Shown piece by piece: positions 42,343-50,936 of a DNA stretch of 64,000 nucleotides. Within the stretch, counting starts at the first letter, position 1; each line of letters starts with the position of its first letter. Below the pieces are notes generated by a model, which had not been told where the DNA came from, did no database searches, and worked only from the letters and a program-made list of their open reading frames with translations. This DNA is from Paenibacillus sedimenti (lineage in GTDB: Bacteria; Bacillota; Bacilli; Paenibacillales; NBRC-103111), in the NCBI RefSeq assembly GCF_014534655.1, contig NZ_JACVVD010000001.1, positions 992,001-1,056,000 of the forward strand, written 5' to 3'. Both the position numbers and the translations under genes were made by a program.

Positions 42343-43044
42343 ATGACTTGGAACAAAATTGCGCTCATCGGAGCGATGAATGAAGAAATAGAGCTGCTGC
42401 TCTCTCACATGAGCGGTGTGAAGGAAACCGGTAAAGCGGGAATTACGTTCCGTGAAGGCGAATACTTCGGTAAACAAGTAGTCGTATGCAGAACCGGCGT
42501 GGGCAAAGTGAATGCGGCTGTGACGACGCAAATCCTGATTGCTGAATTTGGAGTAGAGGCTATCATCTTTACCGGTGTAGCCGGGGCTCTTGATCCGGCA
42601 TTGAACATCGGCGACATCGTCGTGTCGAGCGAATGCTTGCAGCATGATATGGATGTTACCGCGCTTGGTTTTCCGCGTGGCGTCATTCCATACGAAGCTA
42701 AATCCACATATGAAGCGAATGGGAAACTGGTTGAACTCGCCGTGGCATCGGGAGAAAAACTGTTTGCCGGCAAAGTGAAGCTGGGAAGGGTGTTATCCGG
42801 CGATCAGTTTATTGCCAATCGTGAAGTCGTTGCTCAACTCCACCAAGAACTTGATGGCGTTTGTGTAGAGATGGAAGGTGCCTCCGTGGCTCAGGTATGC
42901 TCCATGCATCATATTCCCTTCGTGGTAATCCGCTCCATGTCCGATAAAGCGGATGGTTCGGCACATGTGAACTTTGCTGAGTTCACGGTGCAAGCTTCGG
43001 AGAATTCTTATAAAATGGTTGAGGATATCGTGAAACAACTATAG
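42343..43044 (+). CDS. mtnN: 5'-methylthioadenosine/S-adenosylhomocysteine nucleosidase
   Basis: A 233-residue nucleosidase: IGAMNEEIELLL at the N-terminus, catalytic Glu in the same stretch, GVAGALDPALNIGDIVVS, GDQFIANREVV, the ribose-binding MEGAS and the catalytic Asp in RSMSDKAD. It cleaves MTA and SAH to free adenine, feeding methionine salvage and the LuxS step. The ATG at 42343 lies about 10 bases from AGAGG; a TTG at 42334 is too close. It is a single gene followed by a terminator. Confidence 0.94.
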   Translation: MTWNKIALIGAMNEEIELLLSHMSGVKETGKAGITFREGEYFGKQVVVCRTGVGKVNAAVTTQILIAEFGVEAIIFTGVAGALDPALNIGDIVVSSECLQHDMDVTALGFPRGVIPYEAKSTYEANGKLVELAVASGEKLFAGKVKLGRVLSGDQFIANREVVAQLHQELDGVCVEMEGASVAQVCSMHHIPFVVIRSMSDKADGSAHVNFAEFTVQASENSYKMVEDIVKQL

Positions 43045-43052
43045 AGATAAAG

Positions 43053-43099
43053 AAAAGCTCAGGACATGCCGGTTTGGCAGTGGTCCTGAGCTTTTTTTT
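43053..43099 (+). terminator. Terminator of mtnN
   Basis: Stem AAAAGCTCAGGAC / GTCCTGAGCTTTT with an inner GCC/GGC pair and eight T. The following stretch to 43295 shows no gene or clear signal. Confidence 0.88.
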
Positions 43100-43295
43100 G
43101 TATCAAAGATAAGAAAGTATAAAATTTGAGGAGTCCGAACCCAGTTCCCACCCCATGCGCAAGCGTATCGCTTTGCTGTTCCGGGAATAAAGGTTGCATC
43201 TTAAATAAATATTACAGCAAAATGTGCCTGTTTTTTTGCCGATTATGCAAGAATAGACGATCAGTATGCAAAAAGTACCGTGAATAATAGCTCGC

Positions 43296-44483
43296 TTATT
43301 TCAAATACATCATGGCAATCTCTTTCGTTTGCCGATTTTTCTCTGTGATCACTTGGCGCCTTGGAATCGGCGCCCAGGCGTCAACGGGGTCCAGCCACGT
43401 ATCAGGCAGCTGGACCGGGCTCTTGCCCTGCCAGGCGTCCAGCCACGCCTGGGGCAGCCTCAGCTGATGCTGCGCATCCAGCTGCTGTATGACGGCCTGC
43501 TCGCTCATCACGAGCCAGAGCAGGCTCCAGGCCCTTGGTACGACGCGCCAGATGTCGTACCCTCCGCCCCCGAGCGCAATCCACCGACCTTCGCACCACC
43601 GGTGCGCAAGGGAGTGGATCAGCTCGGGCATGGCCTTGTACACGCGCATGGAGCAGTGTACATGCGCGAGAGGGTCGTAGGCGTGGGCGTCGCACCCATG
43701 CTGCGAGACAATGACGTCCGGACGGAAGCGGGCGACGGTCTCGGTCAGCACCTCACCGAAGCACTCCAGCCACGATTCATCCTCGGTGTAAGGCTCCACC
43801 GGGATGTTAATGCTCGTGCCGAATGCATCGCCTTCGCCCCGTTCGTTCACGGCGCCCGTGCCGGGGAATAAATATTTCCCCGTCTCGTGAATGGACATCG
43901 TGCATACCTGGGGATCGGCGTAGAAGGCCCACTGCACGCCATCCCCATGATGCACGTCCGTATCGACGTACAGCACCTTCGCGCCGTACGTCTCTTTGGC
44001 ATGCGCAATCGCCGCCGAGGCGTCGTTGTAGACGCAAAAGCCCGCACCCTTGCTGCGCAGGGCGTGGTGCAGCCCGCCGCCCAGATGGAGGGCGTGCGGG
44101 GCGGCGCCGGACATCACCAGCTCCGCTGCGGTGATGGAGCCGCCAACGACTTTCGCCGTGATCTCGTGCATCCCGGCGAAGTACGGCGTGTCGTCGGTAT
44201 CGAGGCCGAAGCGTGCCGCTTCCCGGACCCAGCGATCCTCCGGAACGGCGCAGCTAAGCGCTTTCACAGCTTCGATGTAAGCGGGTGCATGAACCTGCAG
44301 CAGCTCCGCATCCGTAGCTGGCCGAGGCAGCCTCAGCGCGCCATCCGGGAGCGCGCCGGCTTTGCGAAGCAGGTCAACGGTCATGAGGAGCCGGTCTTGA
44401 TTGAAAGGGTGATCTTCGTTAAATCTATATTTAATTTCCTGAACATCGTAGATGAAGACGGGACTAGATTGTTTCATTTTCAT
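43296..44483 (-). CDS. acuC: Acetoin utilisation protein AcuC, class I/II-type lysine deacetylase
   Basis: A 395-residue arginase-fold deacetylase. Zinc ligands and catalytic residues are visible: GGGLHHA (His pair), VDTDVHHGDGVQ (Asp, His), the Asp in HGCDAHAYDP and the Tyr in GGGGYDIWR. In Bacillus subtilis AcuC removes the acetyl group that AcuA places on AcsA; both partners are adjacent here. The ATG at 44483 is 8 bases from GGGGGAG. About 1 kb of the gene (43340-44440) is markedly GC-rich and full of antisense open frames. The acuB gene that lies between acuA and acuC in B. subtilis is absent. Confidence 0.92.
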   Translation of the reverse strand: MKMKQSSPVFIYDVQEIKYRFNEDHPFNQDRLLMTVDLLRKAGALPDGALRLPRPATDAELLQVHAPAYIEAVKALSCAVPEDRWVREAARFGLDTDDTPYFAGMHEITAKVVGGSITAAELVMSGAAPHALHLGGGLHHALRSKGAGFCVYNDASAAIAHAKETYGAKVLYVDTDVHHGDGVQWAFYADPQVCTMSIHETGKYLFPGTGAVNERGEGDAFGTSINIPVEPYTEDESWLECFGEVLTETVARFRPDVIVSQHGCDAHAYDPLAHVHCSMRVYKAMPELIHSLAHRWCEGRWIALGGGGYDIWRVVPRAWSLLWLVMSEQAVIQQLDAQHQLRLPQAWLDAWQGKSPVQLPDTWLDPVDAWAPIPRRQVITEKNRQTKEIAMMYLK

Positions 44484-44548
44484 ATCCAATACTCCCCCAA
44501 GACTCGCAAACAATGCTTAATTAAACTGACGATGGCTCTTCGGAACGA

Positions 44549-45187
44549 TCAATACATGAAGCGCTGCTGAAAACGAATGCGGTCGAATTGCTCGACGGAG
44601 GAGAGCGGCACTTTTTTGCCGATCCGAACCATCAGGCAGTTAGCCGGATGTGAGCAAATCTCGGGATCATCGGTTGCGAACCAGACCATATCGACGCATT
44701 TCATCAGCTTTTCCATCATCTGACGATATTCCCAGACGGTTAAACCGCTTGTTTCCAGGTCCCAATGCCAGTAATACTCCGTTGTGAAGCAAATTACATT
44801 CTCGAGTTGCTCGTCTTCAAAAGCAAGGCGGATCATCTTTTTGCCTAAGCCAACGGAACGATAATCGTCGGCAACTTCAATAGCGCCAAGCTCGATTAAA
44901 TCCTGCATATGGCCCTGCGACCACCGTTCAATTTCGTCAGGATAATGAAAAGTGACATAACCGACGATCGTTGAGCCGTCACGTGCCAATATAATGCGGC
45001 CTTCCGGCAGCCGGGCAATTTCGATTAAAGCCTCAAGCTGCTCTTTGGGTTTGCGAAAGGCATCCAGTTTGACGTGCATCGTAAGATCCTGCAAGCTCTC
45101 CGGCGAAACAGGGCCTTCAATGACGATTTCGGGTTGGTTCGGAGCAGCGCGAAAGCTGTGCGAGTGATACCTCTTGATATGCTGCAT
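44549..45187 (-). CDS. acuA: Protein acetyltransferase AcuA
   Basis: A 212-residue GNAT acetyltransferase that aligns along its length with Bacillus subtilis AcuA: EGPVSPESL, LPEGRIILARDGSTIVGYVTFHYPD, ERWSQGHMQDLIELGAIEV, the acetyl-CoA loop SVGLGKKMIRLAF, FTTEYYWHWDLE, WEYRQMMEK and FATDDPEICSHPANCLM. It acetylates the catalytic lysine of acetyl-CoA synthetase and switches it off. The ATG at 45187 is 10 bases from AAGGAG. It is transcribed towards acuC, 65 bases upstream, and divergently from acsA. Confidence 0.95.
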   Translation of the reverse strand: MQHIKRYHSHSFRAAPNQPEIVIEGPVSPESLQDLTMHVKLDAFRKPKEQLEALIEIARLPEGRIILARDGSTIVGYVTFHYPDEIERWSQGHMQDLIELGAIEVADDYRSVGLGKKMIRLAFEDEQLENVICFTTEYYWHWDLETSGLTVWEYRQMMEKLMKCVDMVWFATDDPEICSHPANCLMVRIGKKVPLSSVEQFDRIRFQQRFMY

Positions 45188-45350
45188 AACCTTAGCTCTC
45201 CTTTTAAAAAACAGCATGTTGAAGTTTTCCTTTTCCAAATAAGGTCATAGAATATATTACCACAATAGAAAGTATAAAGTTTAGATTTCATGAAAACAAC
45301 TTTCAAAGAAGAGGTTTGCTCATTAAAGTAACTGGAAATAAATGCGTATT

Positions 45351-45385
45351 TGGGCATAGGCGAAAATTTCACTATATGATATAAT
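45351..45385 (+). promoter_or_regulatory. Candidate acsA promoter
   Basis: TTGGGC (45351-45356), 18 bases, TATGAT (45375-45380); a perfect TATAAT overlaps at 45380-45385. It lies in the divergent acuA-acsA gap, about 50 bases before the cre candidate. Confidence 0.45.
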
Positions 45386-45432
45386 AGAATATGTCAAAAA
45401 GTGATCACATTTTGCGTGAAAAAGTCACTAAA

Positions 45433-45447
45433 ATGAAAGCGTTTTAA
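45433..45447 (+). promoter_or_regulatory. Candidate cre site before acsA
   Basis: ATGAAAGCGTTTTAA fits the CcpA-binding consensus WTGNAANCGNWNNCW except for the penultimate C. It lies between the candidate promoter and the acsA start, a roadblock position. acsA and the acu genes of Bacillus subtilis are under CcpA control. Confidence 0.6.
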
Positions 45448-45471
45448 AACTGTGAGGAGGGTTTTACGAAC

Positions 45472-47196
45472 ATGGAGGAAATGAAAGTCGAACTCATTGA
45501 AGCGGTATCCCCTAACCCGAACATGAAAAATTATGAGCAAACTCGTGCGGAGTTTGATTGGAAAGAAATCGAACAAAGTTTTTCCTGGTCTGAAACCGGT
45601 AAAATCAACTTGGCTTATGAAGCGATTGATCGTCACGCGGATTCTTCCAAAAAGGACAAGATTGCCCTGTACTACAGTGACAATCAGCGCGAGGAAGCAA
45701 TTACCTTCGCACAAATGAAAGCGAAATCAAATCAGTTTGGTAACGTGCTGCGCAATTTGGGCGTTAGCAAAGGAGAGCGCGTTTTTATTTTCATGCCCCG
45801 TACACCGGAACTGTATTATGCGCTTCTAGGTACGATCAAAGTTGGGGCAGTCGTAGGTCCATTGTTCGAAGCTTTTATGGAAACGGCGGTCAAGGATCGC
45901 TTGGAAGACAGCGCAGCGGTTGCGATCGTCACAACGCCAAGCTTATTGTCCCGCGTTCCTGTCAGTGAACTTCCTCATTTGAAACACGTCATTCTAGTTG
46001 GTCAAGATATCGAGCTTGGCGAGGGTCAAGTGGATTTCTTCAAGCAAATGGAGGGAGCTTCTACGGATCTGGACATAGAGTGGGTCGATCGTGAAGACGG
46101 ATTGATCATTCATTACACATCCGGATCAACGGGCAAGCCAAAAGGTGTCTTCCATGTGCACAACGCCATGCTGCAGCACTATTTTACCGGAAAAATTGTA
46201 CTGGATCTGCAAGAAGATGATATCTACTGGTGTACGGCAGATCCAGGCTGGGTCACTGGCACTTCGTATGGTATCTTCGCACCTTGGTTGAATGGGGCTA
46301 CGAATGTCATTCGTGGCGGACGATTCAGTCCTCAAGATTGGTATAATACGATTCAAAAATATGGAGTGACCGTTTGGTACAGCGCTCCGACGGCATTCCG
46401 CATGCTGATGGGCGCAGGTGACGAGGTCGTTAAACAGTTCGATCTTTCCTCGCTTCGTCACGTCCTGAGCGTGGGCGAACCGCTCAATCCGGAAGTTGTT
46501 CGTTGGGGACTTAAAGTATATAACCAACGTATCCATGATACATGGTGGATGACGGAAACAGGCGGACAATTGATTTGTAATTATCCTTCCATGACAATTA
46601 AGCCAGGCTCGATGGGCCGTCCGATTCCAGGTGTGGAAGCCGCGATCATCGATGATGCCGGCAACGTTCTTCCTCCATACCGGATGGGGAATTTGGCAAT
46701 CAAAACCCCTTGGCCGTCCATGATGCGTAAAATTTGGAACAATCCGGCCAAATACGAAGAGTATTTCCGTCTAACGGGCTGGTATGTATCCGGAGACTCC
46801 GCTTATCAGGATGAAGATGGATATTTCTGGTTCCAAGGTCGTGTGGACGACGTAATCAATACGTCCGGCGAGCGCGTAGGACCGTTTGAGGTCGAGAGCA
46901 AGCTTGTTGAGCATCCGGCCGTCGCAGAAGCTGGCGTAATCGGTAAGCCTGACCCGATGCGCGGCGAAATCATTAAAGCTTTCATCGCCCTGCGCGAAGG
47001 ATTCACTCCATCAGATGAGCTGAAAGCGGATATTTCCAAATTCGTTAAAGAAGGCCTTTCTGCGCATGCAGCGCCTCGGGAGATCGAATTTAAAGATAAG
47101 CTGCCGAAGACGCGCAGCGGTAAAATTATGCGCCGTGTCTTGAAAGCATGGGAGCTCAACTTGCCGACAGGAGATTTGTCCACGATCGAAGATTAA
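45472..47196 (+). CDS. acsA: Acetyl-CoA synthetase
   Basis: A 574-residue AMP-forming ligase, the length of Bacillus AcsA. It has the P-loop HYTSGSTGKPKGVFH, TWWMTETGGQ, the hinge region GWYVSGDSAYQDEDGYFWFQGRVDDVINTSGERVGPFEVES (spread over about 435-475), and the C-terminal PKTRSGKIMRR whose lysine is the AcuA acetylation site. It activates acetate to acetyl-CoA. Being divergent from acuA-acuC keeps enzyme and regulators together. GAGGAGG precedes the ATG. Confidence 0.96.
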   Translation: MEEMKVELIEAVSPNPNMKNYEQTRAEFDWKEIEQSFSWSETGKINLAYEAIDRHADSSKKDKIALYYSDNQREEAITFAQMKAKSNQFGNVLRNLGVSKGERVFIFMPRTPELYYALLGTIKVGAVVGPLFEAFMETAVKDRLEDSAAVAIVTTPSLLSRVPVSELPHLKHVILVGQDIELGEGQVDFFKQMEGASTDLDIEWVDREDGLIIHYTSGSTGKPKGVFHVHNAMLQHYFTGKIVLDLQEDDIYWCTADPGWVTGTSYGIFAPWLNGATNVIRGGRFSPQDWYNTIQKYGVTVWYSAPTAFRMLMGAGDEVVKQFDLSSLRHVLSVGEPLNPEVVRWGLKVYNQRIHDTWWMTETGGQLICNYPSMTIKPGSMGRPIPGVEAAIIDDAGNVLPPYRMGNLAIKTPWPSMMRKIWNNPAKYEEYFRLTGWYVSGDSAYQDEDGYFWFQGRVDDVINTSGERVGPFEVESKLVEHPAVAEAGVIGKPDPMRGEIIKAFIALREGFTPSDELKADISKFVKEGLSAHAAPREIEFKDKLPKTRSGKIMRRVLKAWELNLPTGDLSTIED

Positions 47197-47221
47197 AAGC
47201 AATCGAATCGGATAATCAAGC

Positions 47222-47270
47222 AAGCCCTCTTTTTTCCGCATCTTGCGGTAGAAAGAGGGCTTATCTTTTC
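47222..47270. terminator. Terminator after acsA
   Basis: Stem AAGCCCTCTTT / AAAGAGGGCTT with an inner CCGCA/TGCGG hairpin, followed by ATCTTTTC. Confidence 0.8.
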
Positions 47271-47303
47271 TTAAAAACAAAAGACCCGGTTTCCCGAGTC
47301 TTT
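47270..47303 (-). terminator. Terminator of the penicillin-binding protein gene
   Basis: Read on the minus strand, AAAGACTCGG / CCGGGTCTTT is followed by TGTTTTTAAG, just past the stop at 47310. Confidence 0.7.
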
Positions 47304-47309
47304 GATCGG

Positions 47310-50300
47310 TCAGTTGTTATAAGCAATGGCTGCAGAAGGTTTTGATTCCCCTGTGTCGTTCACGGCAGTTATTTTGTAGTAGCCATTGTACGCCGGTGCG
47401 TAATAATGATATTCCGTGGCACCCTTTACAGAGCCAAGCTTCGCATAGGTGCCTTTTTCTTTGTCGCTGTAATAGACGTTGTACTGTTTGACCTTGTCTT
47501 TGGAAGTATTGGCCTTCCAAGTCAATACAAGGCCAGCGCCGTCTTCCTTCGCTTTAATGCCCGTAGGAGCAGCAGGGAGGTCCTTGGGTTTGCTGGTGGA
47601 CTCACCGCCATTATTGGTATTTCCAGCACCTGCAGAACCTTCAGAGCCGTTGTTGTTTCCTTCATTGCCGTTATCAGTTCCCGGATTTGTATGGTCCGGA
47701 ATTTCATTGCCGTCAACAGGAGGGACGAATAAAGTATCGAGCGAGCTTCCGTCCGTATAAGCGGTACGGCTTGGCGCCGATTCTTTGCCTGCAACATCAA
47801 CTGCAGTGACATAGTAACCCATCAAGCTGGATGCAGGGACTTGATCGGTGAACTTTGTCTCCGCTCCTGCCAGGACAACCTTGCCGCCTAAAAGCTGAAA
47901 TTTGTCGCCATGATTGTCGGAACGATAGATGCGATACCCGACTATATCAGAGCTTGGACTTGCCTGAAAGGTTATGACGGCTGTATCGCCGGATTTGGTA
48001 GCTACAACGGTCGTTGGCGTTTCCGGTGCTTTCCCATCGTCGACGCGTGGATCGACCTCGGAAGGAGCGTCGTCGTCATAATCGGTCGGCTTGTAGTTAC
48101 CAATCGGCTTTCTGCTCTTCTCAGGAAGCTTGCTCATCGCTTCTTCCACTTCTTTTAGCAGCTGGCTAATCGATTTCTGCCGCTTAATGACCGTTTTCTC
48201 TTGCACGAAATCAACTGGCGTACCATCTTGCGCGAGGTAATTCAGGCCGTTGTATGTGCTGATTTTCGCGTTCATCATGACGTTATCTTCTTCAGTAGGT
48301 ACATATTTTTTGTTGAAAATATCGGTTACCAGATGATTAGCCTTCGTCGTTAATTCACTCGGAAGCTTGCCTGAGAGACTTGATACGGTAGCGGATACGA
48401 TGCCGTCCGGTTTCGCGAACGTCTTGTTCGGGAAGAGATCAGGTTTCTTCTCGATGGTACTGTTCATGATGTGCGCCCATATATCTTTGGCATGATGCGT
48501 CTGGAGCGTCTTGGCGCTCAATTTATGGATCGGTTGGTCATAACCGATCCATACGCCAACCGTAATATCCGGTGTAAAGCCCATGAACCACGCATCGGCA
48601 TCGTCTTGAGTAGAACCGGTTTTTCCTGAGATTTCAATTTTGCCGTACGACTTATACTTTTTCATCAAATCTGTTGCTGTGCCCTGACTTATGACTGTTT
48701 TCATCATATCGGTTATCAGGTAAGCGGATTGCTCGGAATAGACTTTGACAGGCTTTTGCTCCTGTTCGTAAATAATTTTGCCGTTTGAATCTTTGATTTG
48801 GCGTATCATGTAGGGTTCGTTGAAAACACCCTTATTTGGAATGGATGCGTAAGCGCCCGTCAATTCTTTCACGGAAGTACCTCGGCTTAAACCGCCGATA
48901 ACCCCGGTCTGTGCGTAATAATCTTCCTTTTGAATGGAAGTGATCCCTAATTTCTTGGCGAAATTCCAGGCTTCATCCATACCGACTTTGTTAAGAAACA
49001 GGTCGATCGCCGGGATGTTGTAGGACTGGTTTAATGCTCTTCTGGCCGTCATCAAACCATGGAACTTATGATCCCAGTTTTCCGGTAGATGGAAGCCTTT
49101 GACGCCATCTTTCAGAATGATAGGCACATCGTCCAGTACGCTCGCAGGCTGGATAGCGCCTTTTTCTAAAGCTGGTATGTATGCGGCGATCGGTTTCATC
49201 GTCGAACCCGGCTGTCTGAAAGCTTGCGTAGCGTGATTGAGCTGCTCATCAAAGAAATTGCGGCCTTCAATCATGCCTTTTATCGCGCCTGTTTTGCTGT
49301 CGATCATAATGGCTCCAACTTGCTCGATGCCTTTTTTGTCATCTTTTGGAGCAAAGTTTTTTGCATTATTCGAAATATCATGCATGGAGTCATAAATCGT
49401 TTTATCAATCGTTGTATAAATTTGATATCCGCTGCGCAACAGTTGTGCTTGTACGTTTTTTAACGCTTCATTGTAAGCGGCTGAATCTTTCTTGGGATCG
49501 AGATCCGGATTCTGCACTTTGAGCAGAATTTCTGCTGCTTCTCTTTCGGTCTCAATCATCAGATAAGGATACGTCGTATATGCCTTTTGCGAAGGGGCTG
49601 GCATCGAAGCTTTCAAATCGAATTTCAGCGCTTCCTGGTACTGATCGTTCGTGATTTTCTTTTCTTCCAACATCCGTTTGAGAACAAGCTGCTGCCGCGT
49701 GACGGCTTTCTTGAAATTATCGTCATCGAAGGAGGGCTTGCTTGTGAATGCCGAGTACTGCGAAGGCGATTGAGGCAGTCCGGCCAGGTAAGCGGCTTGC
49801 GCTACGTTCAAATTGTTTAAATCATCGATATTGAACAAGCCTTTGGCTGCCGCCTTGATCCCGTAAAGGTTATAACCGGTAGCTCCGTTACCATATGGAA
49901 TTTTGTTTAAATACGCCAACAGAATTTCGTCCTTGGACATCAATCGTTCCATTCGCAGTGCGAGGAGGATCTCCCGGGCTTTACGACCGTCGTCGCGATC
50001 GAGCGTTAGGAATACCCGTCTTGCAAGCTGTTGAGTGATTGTACTTCCGCCTGTTTGGACTTCCTCATTGAGGAGCTTCTGCGTAACTGCGCGGTAAAGA
50101 CCGCGGAAATCAATGCCTCGATGGTTGTAGAAGTCTTTGTCTTCGATCGCCAGAACGGCGTCCAGCACGACTTGCGGAATATCTGCCAGTGCGATGAGAC
50201 GTCTGTCTTCTTCCGTTCGCAATTGGCCGATGACGGTGTCGTCATTAAAGTAAGCAAAGCCTGTAACGGAATTTTCTTGCATTTGCTGGCGAATTGCATC

Positions 50301-50474
50301 CTGGCTGCGTACAGGGTCTTTTTTGACCAGAGCGCTAACATATCCGAATGCTGCGAAGCCGCCAACAAGCCCGGCCAGAAAGGCCGCAATAAGAGTCCAC
50401 TTTAAGGTAATCCATGTTACTTTGAACGTTGTTCTCACCCAAGGGCGGTTCCATTTCGTAAAAAAATTGCGCAT
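47310..50474 (-). CDS. Class A penicillin-binding protein (PBP1A/1B family)
   Basis: A 1054-residue bifunctional peptidoglycan synthase. One membrane helix at about 25-47, then a GT51 transglycosylase with catalytic Glu111 in AIEDKDFYNHRG and GGSTITQQLARR, and a transpeptidase with PGSTMKP (SxxK), QSYNIPA (SxN) and KTGSTQDDADAWF (KTG). The C-terminus holds two fibronectin-III-like domains (PETPTTVVATKSGDTAVITF..., and PAAPTGIKAKEDGAGLVLTW...) joined by a Gly/Asn/Glu-rich linker. GGAGG lies 12 bases before the ATG at 50474; no closer start is seen. The FN3 tail is typical of Paenibacillus-type PBP1 and may bind the wall. Confidence 0.92.
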   Translation of the reverse strand: MRNFFTKWNRPWVRTTFKVTWITLKWTLIAAFLAGLVGGFAAFGYVSALVKKDPVRSQDAIRQQMQENSVTGFAYFNDDTVIGQLRTEEDRRLIALADIPQVVLDAVLAIEDKDFYNHRGIDFRGLYRAVTQKLLNEEVQTGGSTITQQLARRVFLTLDRDDGRKAREILLALRMERLMSKDEILLAYLNKIPYGNGATGYNLYGIKAAAKGLFNIDDLNNLNVAQAAYLAGLPQSPSQYSAFTSKPSFDDDNFKKAVTRQQLVLKRMLEEKKITNDQYQEALKFDLKASMPAPSQKAYTTYPYLMIETEREAAEILLKVQNPDLDPKKDSAAYNEALKNVQAQLLRSGYQIYTTIDKTIYDSMHDISNNAKNFAPKDDKKGIEQVGAIMIDSKTGAIKGMIEGRNFFDEQLNHATQAFRQPGSTMKPIAAYIPALEKGAIQPASVLDDVPIILKDGVKGFHLPENWDHKFHGLMTARRALNQSYNIPAIDLFLNKVGMDEAWNFAKKLGITSIQKEDYYAQTGVIGGLSRGTSVKELTGAYASIPNKGVFNEPYMIRQIKDSNGKIIYEQEQKPVKVYSEQSAYLITDMMKTVISQGTATDLMKKYKSYGKIEISGKTGSTQDDADAWFMGFTPDITVGVWIGYDQPIHKLSAKTLQTHHAKDIWAHIMNSTIEKKPDLFPNKTFAKPDGIVSATVSSLSGKLPSELTTKANHLVTDIFNKKYVPTEEDNVMMNAKISTYNGLNYLAQDGTPVDFVQEKTVIKRQKSISQLLKEVEEAMSKLPEKSRKPIGNYKPTDYDDDAPSEVDPRVDDGKAPETPTTVVATKSGDTAVITFQASPSSDIVGYRIYRSDNHGDKFQLLGGKVVLAGAETKFTDQVPASSLMGYYVTAVDVAGKESAPSRTAYTDGSSLDTLFVPPVDGNEIPDHTNPGTDNGNEGNNNGSEGSAGAGNTNNGGESTSKPKDLPAAPTGIKAKEDGAGLVLTWKANTSKDKVKQYNVYYSDKEKGTYAKLGSVKGATEYHYYAPAYNGYYKITAVNDTGESKPSAAIAYNN

Positions 50475-50569
50475 AAGTTCCAATATCCTCCTTACATGAA
50501 CGGTAATAGTATACCATATCTGCCTGTTTTGCGGTAATGATGAACGTCGATTAGAGCTGCTGCAAGGGT

Positions 50570-50598
50570 TTGACAACACTAGCAAGCTGTGATATAAC
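50570..50598 (+). promoter_or_regulatory. tyrS promoter
   Basis: A consensus -35 TTGACA (50570-50575), 17-base spacer and TATAAC (50593-50598), directly before the T-box leader. Confidence 0.8.
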
Positions 50599-50605
50599 TT
50601 GTTAC

Positions 50606-50905
50606 AAATGCGTGGATGGATCAGCAGTAGGTAACTTGCGGATGCTTTCAGAGAGCCGGTGGAAGGTGCGAACCGGTACCTGCATGTTAGTGAATTACGG
50701 TCTTGAGCAGCAAATGGGAACCTGCAGCAGTTTGCGCGGCAGCAGTAGCGTTTGCCGGGTAAACCCCGTTACCGGTTCTTGAGTGAAAATGGTCAGTGCC
50801 GTACGGTTATACATGCTCGGTATAGATGTACGCAGCTGCTGTTTTAATTAGGGTGGTACCGCGAGTCAAGTCTTCTCGTCCCTTTGTGGATGAGAAGGCT
50901 TTTTT
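50606..50905 (+). ncRNA. T-box riboswitch (tyrosine) before tyrS
   Basis: The T-box sequence AGGGTGGTACCGCG is at 50850-50863, and the AGAGAG and GGTGCGAACC parts of stem I lie at about 50650-50674. The likely specifier codon is UAC (50696-50698) in the context TGAATTACGG, which would pair with tRNA-Tyr. Uncharged tRNA stabilises the antiterminator; otherwise the terminator at 50867-50905 forms. This explains the 462-base gap between the divergent PBP and tyrS genes. Confidence 0.9.
50867..50905 (+). terminator. T-box terminator hairpin
   Basis: AGTCTTCTCGTCC pairs with GGATGAGAAGGCT, followed by TTTTTG. The 5' arm follows directly on the T-box sequence, as needed for the switch with the antiterminator. 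Confidence 0.85.
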
Positions 50906-50936
50906 GCATGTATTCAGACAAAGGAGATGGATAAAC

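Noticed and set aside
43402..44570. Long open frames opposite and out of frame with acuC
   Set aside because: They are Arg/Ala/Pro-rich by-products of the GC-rich acuC sequence, lack ribosome binding sites and match no family.
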